From Durusdinium trenchii (lineage: Eukaryota > Sar > Dinophyceae > Suessiales > Symbiodiniaceae): DNA of 64,000 nucleotides. The position numbers were made by a program, and so were the translations under genes. The DNA lies in contig CAXAMN010004002.1 in assembly GCA_963970005.1 (NCBI GenBank), forward strand, positions 1,290,688 through 1,354,687. The letters run 5' to 3'. Every line of letters begins with the position of its first letter. Position 1 is the first letter of the stretch. The notes below the pieces were generated by a model. That model did no database searches. It was given only the letters and a program-made list of their open reading frames with translations, and was not told where the DNA came from. Below, one piece after another: positions 42,151 to 54,252 of this stretch.

Positions 42151-42289
42151 GGCAACGGCGTTTTCGGCGTCAATCAAGCAACACAACGGCAGGCCATGCA
42201 GGCCATCCAAGAGCTCCGCGAGCGGAACTTGGCGCTCCGCGAGAAGAACGCCGAGCTCGTGGAAGAAATGCGGCTTGGTTCGGTGACAG
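42151..42289 (+). CDS. Coiled-coil exon
   Basis: After TTTTCCAG at 42150 the frame reads GNGVFGVNQATQRQAMQAIQ, then ELRERNLALREKNAELVEEM. The polypyrimidine-rich acceptor and the long Glu/Leu/Arg heptad make this one of the clearest exons of the 30-42 kb series. The donor is near 42273-42290. Confidence 0.6.
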
Positions 42290-42892
42290 GGGCGGGAAAA
42301 ATGGCATCCCCATGACATCACGAGTTTTTCTTTTTTCCGCGTTTCGTGGGGGCTGGATGTGAATGGATGAAGGTGTATCTGTGTACTCATGCATGGGACA
42401 ACTTGAAGTGCGGCAGTACAAGGGCAGTATCAGGGGGGCACGGCTTAAGCCATGCCCCAGCTCGCCCTGGTTCTTCGCCTTCATCGCCCGGTCGACCGCA
42501 AGTTCGGGCGGGCGAAATGAACGACCACAGACCACTCAGGTGAAATTGGAATCCTGAGATCAACCACTGATTGGGTCTTAAACATGCTCACATGACATAG
42601 CTTTATAATGTTTTATAAAACTTTATGGTTTTACAATACAATTTATAAGAAAGTCTTTCTTACAATGCTCAATGCCCCTCTCTGAGGCTCAGACCAGTTG
42701 TATGAGACCAAATCGGATTTGGGGGATGATTTCAGCGCGCAGCACGCCTGCCAGGCTGGTCGATGATGGCTTGATCAGCTACCCGGTCACTGCCAACGCC
42801 CGGCCACACTTGCCCCCCACCGGCGTGGCGCGGACCAGTTCACCTGACACTCGGCACTGGTCCGCCCAGACACGAACATTGCATACACAGAC

Positions 42893-42963
42893 CTGAAGTA
42901 TGCTCATGTTGACCCCCAAACCACCTCGGTGTATGGAGTGGGTGGGTGGGTGGGTGGGTGGGT
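42893..42963. repeat. Family B fragment followed by a (GGGT)n run
   Basis: The words TGTTGACCCCCAAACCACCT are from the family B core. They are followed by GGGT repeats at 42939-42963, which could form a G-quadruplex. The element's right end is missing. Confidence 0.6.
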
Positions 42964-44128
42964 GGAAAACGGCTTGAGAGGACCAGGCACGACAGGGCGC
43001 TTCGTCGTTTGTGCCACAAGAACGCAGAGGGGCGCCGCCCAGGAGCGCGTGAAGACTGTGACCTACCTTACATCGTCAGCCTCCATGGCACCAGCTGGTG
43101 GCGCAAGCGGCAGTGGCCTGTCGGCCTGTCAGGTGAATCGAGATGGAGGGTCTTAGACCCTCAGGTTGCGAATCTTCGACTTGGGACGTGTTTTGGATTG
43201 TTTTGGACTTTTTCGAGCAATCCAGGTGTGAGGATCTGATTTGGCCGCAGTCAGGGAATTGCCCAAGGGTGTTTTTCTGGGTCCCGATGCTTGAAATTCT
43301 CAATGCGTATACCCTGGCACTTGAAATCACTTGAAGCCCCATCCGTTTTTGGGTCCATTGTGGGGGAGTTGACGTGGAAAACCATGGGACATTTAACGTC
43401 CAACTGAAGATATTCTTTGGCCAGTAAACCCCCACACTTCCAATGACCCATTTGATACTCCACCTGGTACTTCACAATCCATCCATAGGGCCTATAGGGG
43501 TAAAATGAGTCTTTTTTTTTGCACGGGTCGAGGCGCTATGTGTGCAGAGGATGCACAAGTCACCTTAGGCTAGTAAAAGAGTATAGGGGTAAAATGAGTC
43601 ACCTGGACTCTCAGGGAAATCGATGGTCCTTTGATACTGTTGAGGGAAACACCTCGTGCCCTCGGCCAGACTCCCGTGCGAACCTCATGTTTCGATCAAC
43701 TCAAGGCTTTTTGGCTTTGACAAGACTGCGAACAAGTCACGTGAGCATTGGCCCAAAACTCACTGTACTAACTCCCCCCATCCTATGGGCCAGTGTTTAG
43801 AACATTCTAGAACCACCCACCATCCTATGATCTACCCCCCCTGCAGCTTGGAACTTCTCTTCAAACCACTGGCTCGGCCCAGGTCTCCGGTCTTCCTCGC
43901 CCACGCGGGTGCAACGCGTGGTGCAGCCGGTGCAACGGCTTCCCACGGCCTATGTGTCGGGGAAGTACTTGCCACCGCATCCTTGAGCGAATCTCCTGCA
44001 GTTGACCCGGGCCGTTTTCTTTGGATAAGAAGATCCCCCGAAAAAAGAGATGAACCAGCTTACTGTAGTTGCATTGGATACCGGTAGGGAAGAATGAGAA
44101 TGAGATGTTCCTAAATAAACTTAGGAAT

Positions 44129-44146
44129 TATATATATATATATAAG
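44129..44146. repeat. (AT)n run
   Basis: Simple AT repeat in the spacer upstream of the monooxygenase-like gene. The surroundings (43135-45347) have open frames up to 167 codons but no recognised motif. Confidence 0.8.
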
Positions 44147-45347
44147 AGATGGATGATCTAATTAGTGTTCTCCTTGGAAACCATGGTCATTAGAAGTTGC
44201 AAAAATGGGAACATTGAGAAGATCAGCAGGTGAAGCGTCTCAAGGATGGCACACTTTGGCCATTGGCGTTTCCTCCCACGTTTGACAGGATGATTCACTG
44301 CTCTGGCAGCCTCTCCGAATCAGGTGTTTACTGCAGTGTTCATGGCTTCCCCCAGCTACTTGGCATGAAGGAAGGTGCAAGTAACCTGGCTGACGGCCGA
44401 GAAGATGACCGTGAAAGATCAGATGCACCAAGAACCGCAGCTGTCTTTTTTTTTGGGAGGAAACCGATTTCGGCAGGAGACCTTGTGACAAGGTGCGTCC
44501 TTGCTTGGGAGTCCATTTTGGAATATGAGCATGGACAGTTCCTAGGCGTTGTTTTTGGGGGAAACCTGAGAATTCTATTCAAGTGCGTTTGCCCAGAAGG
44601 CGGCAGCATGTGCAAAATAATTGGCAACGACCTGAAGCATGGTCAAAAACCAGGCTACAGCCGCTTTGGACAATGGAGCTGGTTCCAACGTAAAAAGTCA
44701 GGCCCGCCCCAGCAAACTTCCCCGCGTGCTTGAAGGACGATCAGGTGAACAAGTTACCGTCGTAGCATCAACTCAGTTCATTAAATTAAGCAATTGCTTG
44801 AAGGCGAAACACTGCCAGGTTGGGAGTTCCTGGAGTTCCTATCCCTTTCAATCATTTTCTGTTGCATTGAGCAACATCTTCCAGCGTGTGGGAACAGCAA
44901 ATCTTCACTGAACCCTGTGCTTGGTGAAGGAAAGTCAGAATGCTGAGAAAGATTCATTTGGCAGAGTCAGGGTCTAAGGCAAGCTGCCCATAGGCTTTGC
45001 AAAAACTCGATTGCCAAGAGTTTCAGCACCAGCCTGCCCAGTGGCTCAGAGCGGCCTGTAGCTGATCCTCGGTCAAAGGACCCTTATGACTGCCCTGCAT
45101 GGCGCTTGGAGAAAAATGGCTCGTCTTCAGTCGAGTTAGAAGGGAACACGGCAGCCAGCGCAGCTAAAATGGATCCGAGGAGGAAGAGGCCTCTTGGCCC
45201 CCTTAGAGGATGAAAACGTCCAGAGCACCGAAAGGATAGGAAAGCCAGTCGTCCCATGGTCACCGCATGTCATCGCTTCTTTTTAGTGAATTCTTGCCTC
45301 CTGAATCCTGGATCGGATTCCTGGGTGGTTCGCTTGGGTCTTGGCAG

Positions 45348-48300
45348 GTGCGGGTGTCATTCGCTCCTACCCACGAAGTCAGGTTCAATACTTCGCTTGA
45401 GAAGGTGGAAGTGAAGGGGGATCCCTTGGATGGTGGCTACTACGCGACTTGGATGATCGAAGATCAGCGGCCAAGGGGTGACACAAAGGGGATGGGTCCA
45501 AACCTGGAGCCCAAAGATACTGGTCATACGGGGTTTGATGATTTGTTGTGGGTCTGGAGGGTGCAACTGAGCCTTGGATGGAGTTTGCAGGAGAATTTCG
45601 GATCAATTGATCGGTTGAGGAGCGACATGAGAGCCTAATTGGTGGATGAGAGCACTTGAAGTGTCAATTTGGTTGACTTTTAGCACATGTCAAGTCAAGC
45701 CTGTGAGCCCTTTTCAGTTGGAAGCACCTGGAACCTTGCGCGCCAACGCATCCCTTCGGCTTTTGCTTGAACTCACTCGACTCTCACTCATCTCCCTGGC
45801 TGCTGAGAGCCATGGCTCACTGCCTCCCAACTCTCCCAACTCTCCACACCTTCCTTTGCCTTCGGCCGACGGCTCCGCTTCTGCTGAGGGGGGCTAGAGG
45901 ACGCTACTAGGAGCAAAGGGCATCGCTACTAGGAAGAAGCTACTAGGGGCTCCTGGCATCGCTACTGGGAGCAAGGACGCTACTAGGAGCTCCGCTTCTG
46001 CGGCTGCCTCTCAAGGAGCTGAGCTTGACCACGGAGGACGCCTCGGAGACCCTGAAGGTGAGTGCTTTGATCAGCTGCCCAGGCGACACCGGGAGCGCCG
46101 GGGACCGCGGGGGGGGGCCCGGTGCACCGAGGAGAACGAAAGGGTGCAAGGTGTGTGGGCAAAATGTGCGCGGACCTATTTGTTGTGATTTCCTTATTGA
46201 TTGAAGCTGCTGGTGGCCCAAAACGCTGATAATGACATGTTACATGTTCATCACATGTTCCGCCCAGGGTAGAGCCAATGATACGTACTTCCACTGACTG
46301 GATTCTATATTGATATATCATACTGCTGTATACTTACTTTTTTAGGGGCTTTCCCAGGGTCCATCAGCCACGAACAACATCGTACGCATGTATGTGCATT
46401 GCGTTCATACTCATCTACATAATGGAACGGAAAGGAGCACCAGCTAGCAGCACGTGGCGTTGTTTTCTTTTACTGTGAGCTGCTTATTTTGTCTTCGCAA
46501 CCGACCGGAAAACTGACAGCGCCCAGTGGCCAGTGACGCCGAGATCTCACATGGAAGTTTGGACCCTTAAGCACCACCACGCCCCCCATCACGTGCTCCC
46601 GGACGGGACGGCGGGCTGCCTTTGGACTGCCATGGGAGGCGTCTTCTACAACCCCATTGACATCAAGTGGCCGGGCAGGGATGAGTTCGGTGGTGCCTTT
46701 GGCCGCGTTTTTGCATCGACGACCGGGAGTTTTGGGCGGTTGCGGTGATCCGGAATTGACACGTCTTGCGGTGATACATATGATGGAATGTCTTGCCACA
46801 CGAAGTGATGCCCTATTTTTTGTGGTCTCTCAACTTTAGACATGCGGAGAAGATGATTGACTACAGCTCAAATTCTATGAAGTTCTTGCTGACGCATGTG
46901 CTAATGTCTGAAAGAGATGATGCCTCCAAGGATATGTTTGCCATGGCTCCTATGACAGCATCAAGTATGAGAAGCTGAAGGACCCAGACCGACCGGTCTG
47001 AGACGTGGTGCGCTGGAACAATGACAGGTCAGGACCTGTCACCACTCTGGGGGACCTGTGGGGTTTGCACCAAACCCATTCTATTGATTTCAATTGTATA
47101 CATATTTCACCAGTCGAATGCAGCCCCTCAACTAGCAAACACATAACCATCATAACCTACAGACTCGAACATTGGACGATAGAAAACACATTTTCTATAT
47201 ATACTACAGTAAAGTATATGAATCCCATTCTCCCTTGTCACTGCGTCCAGGGGTTCCTGACCAGAGCAGACCGACCATATACCCGTGGTCGCAGACCGAC
47301 CGACGCGAGAGGTGTATATATATAGTACACGTACTTATAGTAGACTATTAGCCCTAGGGCTCCAACCATATCCTCAGGTTCGGTGGTATTCGACCCCCCT
47401 GGCACCCACCCCAACCACTTTCTCAGGAGGCGGTTGGAGCCCTAGGGTAGTATTATATAGTATATAGACTATCACGTATTGTATGCATATATACATCATA
47501 GACTCAGACCGACCCCCGCCAAAAGAGGGAACGAATCAGACCCTGCTCTTTCTACTGCCTGCTTAGAGACATGCACCTCCGTTGCTAACGCGCGCAGGTC
47601 TGACACCCGTGCGTTTCCCGCGCGCAGGACGCCACCGTGGTGATCGTGGGGCACGGCGGCTTCACCATCGAGAACGTGCGGACCTGCGTGGAACGGAAGT
47701 GCAAGAAGGCCCGACCGCTGGACCGGTGGACCGGGGACTCCCTGAAATAGACATGGACGATGAAGCCTGGAAGACCAGCGGTTCCTTTACAAACAGCGTC
47801 CAGACCGCTTCCATGTTCATGAATTCGGGGCTGTCTTTTACCATATTTTGGGGTCGGTGGAAGACTTTCCTGTAACTGGCCACGAAAACCGAAACGTCAC
47901 CGGTCTCTCCTTCACGTCGCAGGTCTATGTGGTGTGCCGGCATCGGCACTTGGCGGGGCCAAAGATGGTCTCATGGATGGTCAGTGGTGCGGCCATCCCC
48001 ATTCCAGGACCGATCGATTCGGTGTTGTTTTTGATTGTTTTTTTTTGGGGGGGTTGTTGGTTATAGTTAATAACGTTTTTTTTGTTTTTTGGTACAGGAT
48101 ATGTTATAACGATGACATGCCAAAAGAAAGCTGGTGTGTTTACGACACGATTTTGTTGGGCTTTTGTTGGCTCGTTCCATTTTCGTCAGAGTTCGTCCGA
48201 GCCATGTGAGCCATGCAGGGCACCAGCACGGTTCATCGGCGGTGAGTGGGTGGAAGATTGGTTTGATTGATGCGTCCAGCACGGTTTGAACTGCTCGTGG

Positions 48301-51288
48301 TTTGAACTGCTTGCTGAGTGCGCGGACGGTCTCTTTTTCTTCGTCTTCATGCTTGGATTCCTTCGGTCTGGATCTCTGACTTGGGCTCATGTTGATGCCT
48401 TTTCTTGTCATTTTTGGGGGAGAGTCATCTGAATTCATGGCTTTTGTGAGCAGCCTTGGAGGCCTAAACTAAGCGAATCCTTGCAGTTGGGCAGTTGGAA
48501 CACCGAAATCCGCTCGCCCACACTACCCTCTCCATCCGATCTCCCCCCCCCACAAAAAAGGAAGGCCGTGTCCAAAAAGAGCAGAACCCCTTGTCTCCCC
48601 AAACTCAGCCCCTTGTCTCCCGCAGCCTGGACAGAACATGGACATGGAGGACCTTACGTGGTGGAGGCCTTCCAGATGATGTATGGCCTTTTAGGTGTTG
48701 ATGTTTGGGCCCATCCAGTGGTGAGCCTTGGCCGGTCGCTTCTGGAGAGACGGAGGTGGTGGGTTCGGTTGGACGGTCGGGGAGAGACGGGCCCGATGGA
48801 TGGATGGACGTTCAGGACGGACATGTTCCAAGAAATCGTTCAAGGTGTCGGACATGTCGACCAACTGGTTCAGGACATGTCGGACATGATTTTTTTGTTT
48901 AAGAATAAAATGTTGTTAAAGATCAGTTGGTCGATTTAGGGGATTCTTGGGTGGCTCACCACTCGCTGTGATGCTTCAACGCTGGCCTGGGGAGTGTGAT
49001 GGAGTACGACTGCAAGTGCCCCGTGCGAGTGAAGGCTCGGAGGTGCATGGGCTGCTTGGAGCGGCCCAGACGTCCACATCTCTCCACTCGACCTTTCAGG
49101 AACGCCAATGCCGATCGCAGTAGCGCCATTCTGACGCAAACCACCACCTTTGGCGTGACTGACATCTACTTCTTAGCCTGCTACTACAAGGCCCGCGACC
49201 GAGCGAAATCCGCTGGCTCACGCGAGCTTTGCGGTCAGATTGGTCGCGACAGAGGTTTGGTGACCGGTGACCGGGATGGCGAGCCATCACCGGCTTAGTG
49301 GTTTGGAGCAGAAGGCATCACATGGCAGTTGCTGTGACATACACTCCGAACACATGAACACATCACATGATGACATGGAAATGGAGTTCAACCCAAAGTA
49401 GTCTTCCAAGGTGCCATGGGACCATGTTTAGGCCTTGTGGGAGGTGGTTTAGGCTACCTTCGTGAGAACTGTGCAAGTTCTGCACCACATGCAGATCACA
49501 GAAGTATGGACTGAGAGCCTTGAAAGGTGCACAAGCTTTGCGAGTTTATATGACAATTACAAGTATAAACGTATTTGTTTTGTGTGTCACATGTGTTCTC
49601 TGAATATGACTCCTACAATTCTGGTGTAGTCACGTAAAATCACGTCATTCAATGAGGCAACCCTGCTATGCCAAGATGAATTGATTCTGATACATGTTCA
49701 AAGGTGACCAGTGTCAACGATGATTCCAGATGTTACAATTGTTTCTACTCCGTAGCATGCTGCAGCCTGCCGTCAGCAGGTGTGTGAGGTCATCAACGGT
49801 GAGGTTGAGAAGCTGGCCCAGGGAAAAGTTGCCCCTCGGGCAGGAAGATCGGCCATGCCGCAGTGGAGTAACCATCCTCATGTATACTGTATGTCGTGCT
49901 TTTTTTCCTGGGTGAAGGGGCTGGTAGAAGCTTCATTCCCAGTGTAGTATGACATACATTAATATATAGCTTCACTTCATCAGCGGCGCTCAGCTCAGCA
50001 GCTTGAAGCCCATGTCTTCGACTCGCCCTCAAAGCCAGTGAGGTTTTGAAGGATGGCAAGGAGATCGACTGCAACGTGGTCATGACGCCTGGGTGCAACG
50101 GGGTCAACGAACCACCAAAGCAGCATTTGGAAAGGCCACCATTCCACGGTGAAGGGTGCAGGGCAAAGCAAGGTCTAGCTCACTAGCGACTTGTGCGCAC
50201 ACGTTAGCTGCGATGGGTGTGCGGCAGCCCTGGCTCTGGACACAGCGGACCAGGTACCCAATGGATTCTGGGGCACCAGCGGTTTTCAACAGAGGGCCCG
50301 ACCGATCCTGTTTTCACACTTCTCCGAGGAAATGCCTGGGCAGCACCGGTGCGACGGATTTTGATGACATCATTGGCTTCAAGCTTCTTGGAGCCTTAGA
50401 GCCTTAGAAGGCTTGCCTTGTTCTTCAGACCCTCATGTGCAGGGATGCCATATAATATAAGGACCTTGTCCGTGGTGTGGTTAAAAAGGATGAAGCACAG
50501 AAATCTACAATATATCAAATACCTTAAGGACCTGGAGTGGCCACTGTTTGATGTATGCGCGATATGATGCACGATCTTATTTGAAGCCATTAACTCTTGT
50601 AAAAGCTCTCAGCCCAGGTTCTACCAAGGCTGGTGGGTCAACGGTGATCCCTTGTTGCCCGTGGTGGCTCCTGCCAAGGGCGTCCAGGCGAGGACAGGAC
50701 GTCCAGGAGTCAAAGTCTTCAAGGGAAGGTAGAGGTAGGGCGTGGCCCATTAGTCGGCAACATATTATGACCATTGTGCTGAGAATAAGCAAGACCATTA
50801 ATTGTCATCGTCGTCATCATCCACGGTTGCTGGTAGTAGGATGCACCCAATGCAGAGGCACACATGGATGAGATCAAGGCCTTCATATAGCTGAGTGGTA
50901 AGCTTGGCCCTCTAGGCCCTAGGCCTTGTTGCCAGAAGAACTCCTTCACCTGACATTGGTTACAGGACCGGTCTTTCTTGAGGGTGAGGTACGGAAAGAC
51001 CACGCTTTGCCATGAAGGATTCACACGCTGGGGGCCGGGCATGTATTTTGGCATATGTTGGATGGTGCTTAACTGATTTCTTTTGCAACTGGTAGATTGG
51101 CCGCAACACAAGGCCCTGAAAGTCGAACACTGGGGCGATTTGACATCCAAGCTGAGTCATCATCGAGTTCCATCGCCGAGTTCCAGATGGAGAAACCAGC
51201 GATTGGCACTCCGAGGGGGAACAGGATAGGGGCTGGCCTCGCTTGCGAAAACGTGCAGGCCAAGAACTTTGGAGGCGCAACCTGCGCG
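45348..51288 (+). CDS. Flavin-containing monooxygenase-like oxidoreductase, multi-exon
   Basis: Collinear plus-strand exons: 45348-~45470 (THEVRFNTSLEKVEVKG); ~46551-46692 (TAMGGVFYNPIDIKWPGRDE); 46931-46980 (YVCHGSYDSIKYEKLK); 47628-47708 (ATVVIVGHGGFTIENVRTC); 47923-~47989 (VYVVCRHRHLAGPKMVSWM); 48626-48720 (VEAFQMMYGLLGVDVWAHPV); 49100-49190 (LTQTTTFGVTDIYFLACYY); 49780-~49826 (VCEVINGEVEKLAQGK); ~50039-50104 (DGKEIDCNVVMTPGC); 50618-50687 (FYQGWWVNGDPLL...KGVQ); 51259-51288 (AKNFGGATCA). The second Rossmann motif (VGHGGF) would bind NADPH. Exon phases match at 46692/46931, 46980/47628, 47708/47923, 49190/49780 and 50687/51259. The FAD-loop exon is not certain; ASGSGLSAC at about 43108-43130 is a candidate. 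Substrate unknown. Confidence 0.7.
45902..45995 (+). repeat. Minisatellite based on GCTACTAGGAGC
   Basis: Five imperfect copies of GC(A/T)TCGCTACTAGGAGCAA-like units lie side by side inside an intron of the monooxygenase-like gene. Confidence 0.75.
45999..46060 (+). CDS. Exon-like stretch with canonical donor, unassigned
   Basis: Reads LRLPLKELSLTTEDASETLK and meets GTGAGT at 46061. It lies between two exons of the monooxygenase-like gene but does not resemble that family. It may be a skipped or spurious exon. Confidence 0.3.
47352..47447. mobile_element. Family A element inside an intron of the monooxygenase-like gene
   Basis: Begins CCCTAGGGCTCCAACC and ends GGTTGGAGCCCTAGGG, flanked by TAG on both sides (47349-47351 and 47448-47450). 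96 bp, within the intron 46981-47627. This is the best example of the family sitting in an intron. Confidence 0.92.
47628..47708 (+). CDS. Monooxygenase-like exon with NADPH-binding loop
   Basis: After CGCAG at 47627 the exon reads DATVVIVGHGGFTIENVRTC, then VERKCKK. It ends AAG|GCCCGA (GC donor, phase 0) and joins 47923 to give KCKKVYVVCRHRH. The previous exon ends AAG|GAC at 46980, and this one starts CAG|GAC, a direct repeat across the intron. Confidence 0.75.
47923..47989 (+). CDS. Monooxygenase-like exon
   Basis: After TCGCAG at 47922 it reads VYVVCRHRHLAGPKMVSWM, the strand after the NADPH loop. It ends either at ATG|GTCAGT (47979) or at AGTG|GTGCGG (47989); only the second fits the phase of the exon at 48626. 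Confidence 0.7.
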
Positions 51289-52993
51289 GGACGGGGGAGC
51301 CGGCCCTTTGAATCATGTCTCCCGCAAGGCCCAGGGTTCCTTCGGTTCCTTGCGGGGACGGTCCCATTCTAAAGCACACCTAAACCCACATTGGTTTGAC
51401 CCCAAAAATCACACCAAACCCACTCTTCTACCATTTGCGGGACCAAGTGCAGCCCAAACAGCAGCACAAGAGATCACAACTAACTTGAGAGACCTACACC
51501 GGTTTCAAACTAGGTGAGAGATCTACCCCCTATTGTCCTTAAACCATAGGATGTTCACCTGTTAGGGCTACTCTGAAACCACTACAAACCATCTGGCTTG
51601 TGGAGTGAGACGACCCCCTCGGTGGTTTGCTTGCAGCCTCATTGGCAAGGATTCAGCTTGGCACCTGGCTTCCTGGCTGCAGATGTTTCTTGTGGGCCAT
51701 AGCAACTCCAGATCTTTCTGCCTAAGAACATCCATGGGCTTTCATGGGCCATGAGGTTCTTGGAGGGCTGGAGAATGAGAATGGTGCAGATTCTCATCCA
51801 TTCTTATATTGCCCTCTCAGTGGGTGGATTGGAGTACTGTAGATAGTTGAAAGAACTCAGTGATCCAGCCAAAGTTGTCCAGGACAAGATTCCTACTACA
51901 TTACTTGCAGCACCGTAGAGCCTTAGGGTGTGCTTAGACTGTTGGTGTTCTCGCAGTTTGCGAGTTAGTTGGACCATGAGTTGCTTGTGTTTAAAGTGTT
52001 TTTGATTGTCTATGTGGTAGCTGGATGGCCCAAGGATATGCGGGCCAAATCATCACCAACCGTTACTTCATCGATTTTCCACAGAAGTTCCTAGGCGCGT
52101 GCAGTCGCGGCGTTGTGACACTTGATTGTCGCGTCCTCCACCGGATGTCGCTGGGGAAGGATTCGAGTTGCGGTCGCTAGTCCAAGCTCTAGACTCTAGG
52201 ATGGCCACTATGTGACTACATATGTATGAGGTAGATTTATATACTGTATAGATGATTTAGGCATGGCCGTTTCCAGCCTGAACACCCATGAGGTAGATGA
52301 ACAACCCGGACACTCAATCAGTGGACAACAACCTTTAATGACACTTTTGGGGGGAACGGACAGTTGCTTCACATCAAGAACTGGCGGAAAGTTTGGCAAA
52401 CCTTTATCCCTAGGGCTCCAACCATATCCTCAGGTTCGGTGGTATTCGACCCCCCTTGCATCCACCCCAACCACCTTCGAAACGGAGGTGGGACAGGAGC
52501 CCTAGAGGTCCATGTTCACCCGGCCCTGGCGTGCGCACCCTTCTCCGCTCGTGAGGAGTCAGGGATTGGCTGCCAAAGACCACCCGAGACGAGCACTACG
52601 AGTGCCTGAGATGGGAGGAACAACAACTGCAAATATTTGCGCATGGAGCCGTGTGGAAATGCATGAACTCCTGAACCTGACGAGGAACCTGAACAAGAGG
52701 ACCAACTTGAACAGAATCCCTAAACCCTAACTAGGAACATCCAGGAACGCAGCGTATTTGATCACTTTTTTTTTTGTGGGGACGCATCGCTGAGGCTGCA
52801 AGTGTCCAACGATGGATTGCACAGAAAGCTTTGAGCCGGCTTGTTGGGGGACAATCAGGTTGAGGCCATTGTGACCTGTTTGGCCTAGTGACCATCAGGG
52901 GCATCACCCTGCTGAAGCCACTCTTGGCTCCCTCCCTGCAAGAGACCCGATAGAAACATATGCAAACCAAGTGTTCGCCACTTTGCGGCTCAG
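51289..52993. other. No certain exon
   Basis: At 52028-52087 a frame reads GYAGQIITNRYFIDFPQKF and might be an exon, but there are no clear splice borders. Otherwise only the family A element and short frames are seen. Confidence 0.3.
52408..52507. mobile_element. Family A element, hybrid type
   Basis: The left half is nearly identical to 47352-47447 (GGTTCGGTGGTATTCGACCC). The right half ends GGTGGGACAGGAGCCCTAGA like the 28290 type. No matching 3-bp flank. Confidence 0.85.
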
Positions 52994-53056
52994 CAACTCA
53001 GGTGCAACTACATCTACAAGGGTTCGCACGTCCTGGCCACGACGGTCATTCTTCAG
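52994..53056 (+). CDS. Exon of unknown protein
   Basis: Between GCTCAG and CAG|GTTTGG the frame reads QLRCNYIYKGSHVLATTVIL followed by Q. It is 63 nt, phase 0 at both ends, with matching acceptor and donor. Function not recognised. Confidence 0.5.
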
Positions 53057-53302
53057 GTTTGGTCGACACATCTCTCCTGCTGAGGAAAAATGGGGTCCCC
53101 TCATGCTCGACGAGTATAATTTCCGTTGATTCGTAGGTTTCAGGGCATGCTGCGCCAAAAGTGCTAGTTGTTCCAAAGTTTCGACATGTAAAGTGCTAGT
53201 ATTTTTGTTACATGTCTCGGTAGCACGCCACCCACACCTGCCCCGAGACTGGCCAGGGACCCCCCCCTTTCCTTTGCCCCTCCGCGGCTCGCCGCGCACC
53301 AG

Positions 53303-53353
53303 GGGCAATTCCCCGACCTCACCGCAGAGATGGGGGAAGCGGACAAGCTGAAG
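53303..53353 (+). CDS. Short exon of unknown protein
   Basis: Between GCACCAG and AAG|GTCGGA the frame reads GQFPDLTAEMGEADKLK. It is 51 nt, phase 0, with GC-rich codons. It may be in the same gene as 52994 and 53598. Confidence 0.45.
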
Positions 53354-53597
53354 GTCGGAGACGGATCGAGTGGACCGGTCGGAGGAGCTGCGCTTTGGCT
53401 GGCCAAGTCACATATTTGCATGAAGATATGGAACGTTTGGGATGGGTACTTATGTGTTTCCTAGACATTCCTAGACGTTGTATCGGTGGCGATGCTTTGG
53501 AAAGGATGTTTTACATGATGTTCTCACTCGCAGAGATCGCCCTGGATACTAGAATGATCGAAGGAGACCGGCCAAGCTTGACACACCTCACTGCCAG

Positions 53598-53684
53598 GCT
53601 GAAAAGCACATGAAGGCGCACCCCTTGGAAAAGCACTTGGCCGAATGCCTGGCTGAGTGGAAGATGTACATCAAGATGTTGAAG
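53598..53684 (+). CDS. Exon, amphipathic helix, unknown
   Basis: After CTGCCAG at 53597 the frame reads AEKHMKAHPLEKHLAECLAE, then WKMYIKMLK, with a possible AAG|GCCTTT donor. The helix-like pattern is clear but the family is not recognised. Confidence 0.5.
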
Positions 53685-53989
53685 GCCTTTCTTCCGCACA
53701 AGGGTCCGAACAACCACAGGGTTGAACTGGGGGGTCCTCCCTATGTTCATACACACTCAGGTGTCAAGCGTTTTCCACCTGATCCGTCTAGACCAGCTGG
53801 GCTTACTGCGGTAGATGCAGCCTCCACCACTCCACCGCTGGGGCGCTGCTCCGCTGGTGCCAGGATCATGGGCAAATCCCGGCCGATGCGGAGGAGGTGG
53901 AGTATCCCTACACCAAGGTGCTCTGGGGAAGACGTTACAGAGAAGGCTAGAATCCAAGGCGTTTCCTTTCTTAAAAACAATTGGGTTAC

Positions 53990-54081
53990 TCCTATTACCT
54001 GTAACAATCAGTATACAATTATCACTATTTTTGCGCAAGGTCTTTACTAACCATCATCATCCACTGTTACAGGTAATAGGA
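53990..54081. repeat. Inverted-repeat element with 17-bp perfect ends
   Basis: TCCTATTACCTGTAACA at 53990 and its exact complement TGTTACAGGTAATAGGA ending at 54081. A diverged right half with the preceding CATCATCATCCAC-like word is seen at about 50808-50842. Confidence 0.8.
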
Positions 54082-54252
54082 TAGACCAGATAGGCCCAAG
54101 TTCTTGAGATGTTTCTAGACATGTTTTTGGAGTGCGACGGACTCCGTGGAGTAGAAGATGTTGTTGTGTTCCATGGGCGGATGGATTCACATGGAATGGA
54201 ATGGAGGTGGAGGACGACTTCACAGAGCGAAGACGACCTGACTCTTTGCTAG

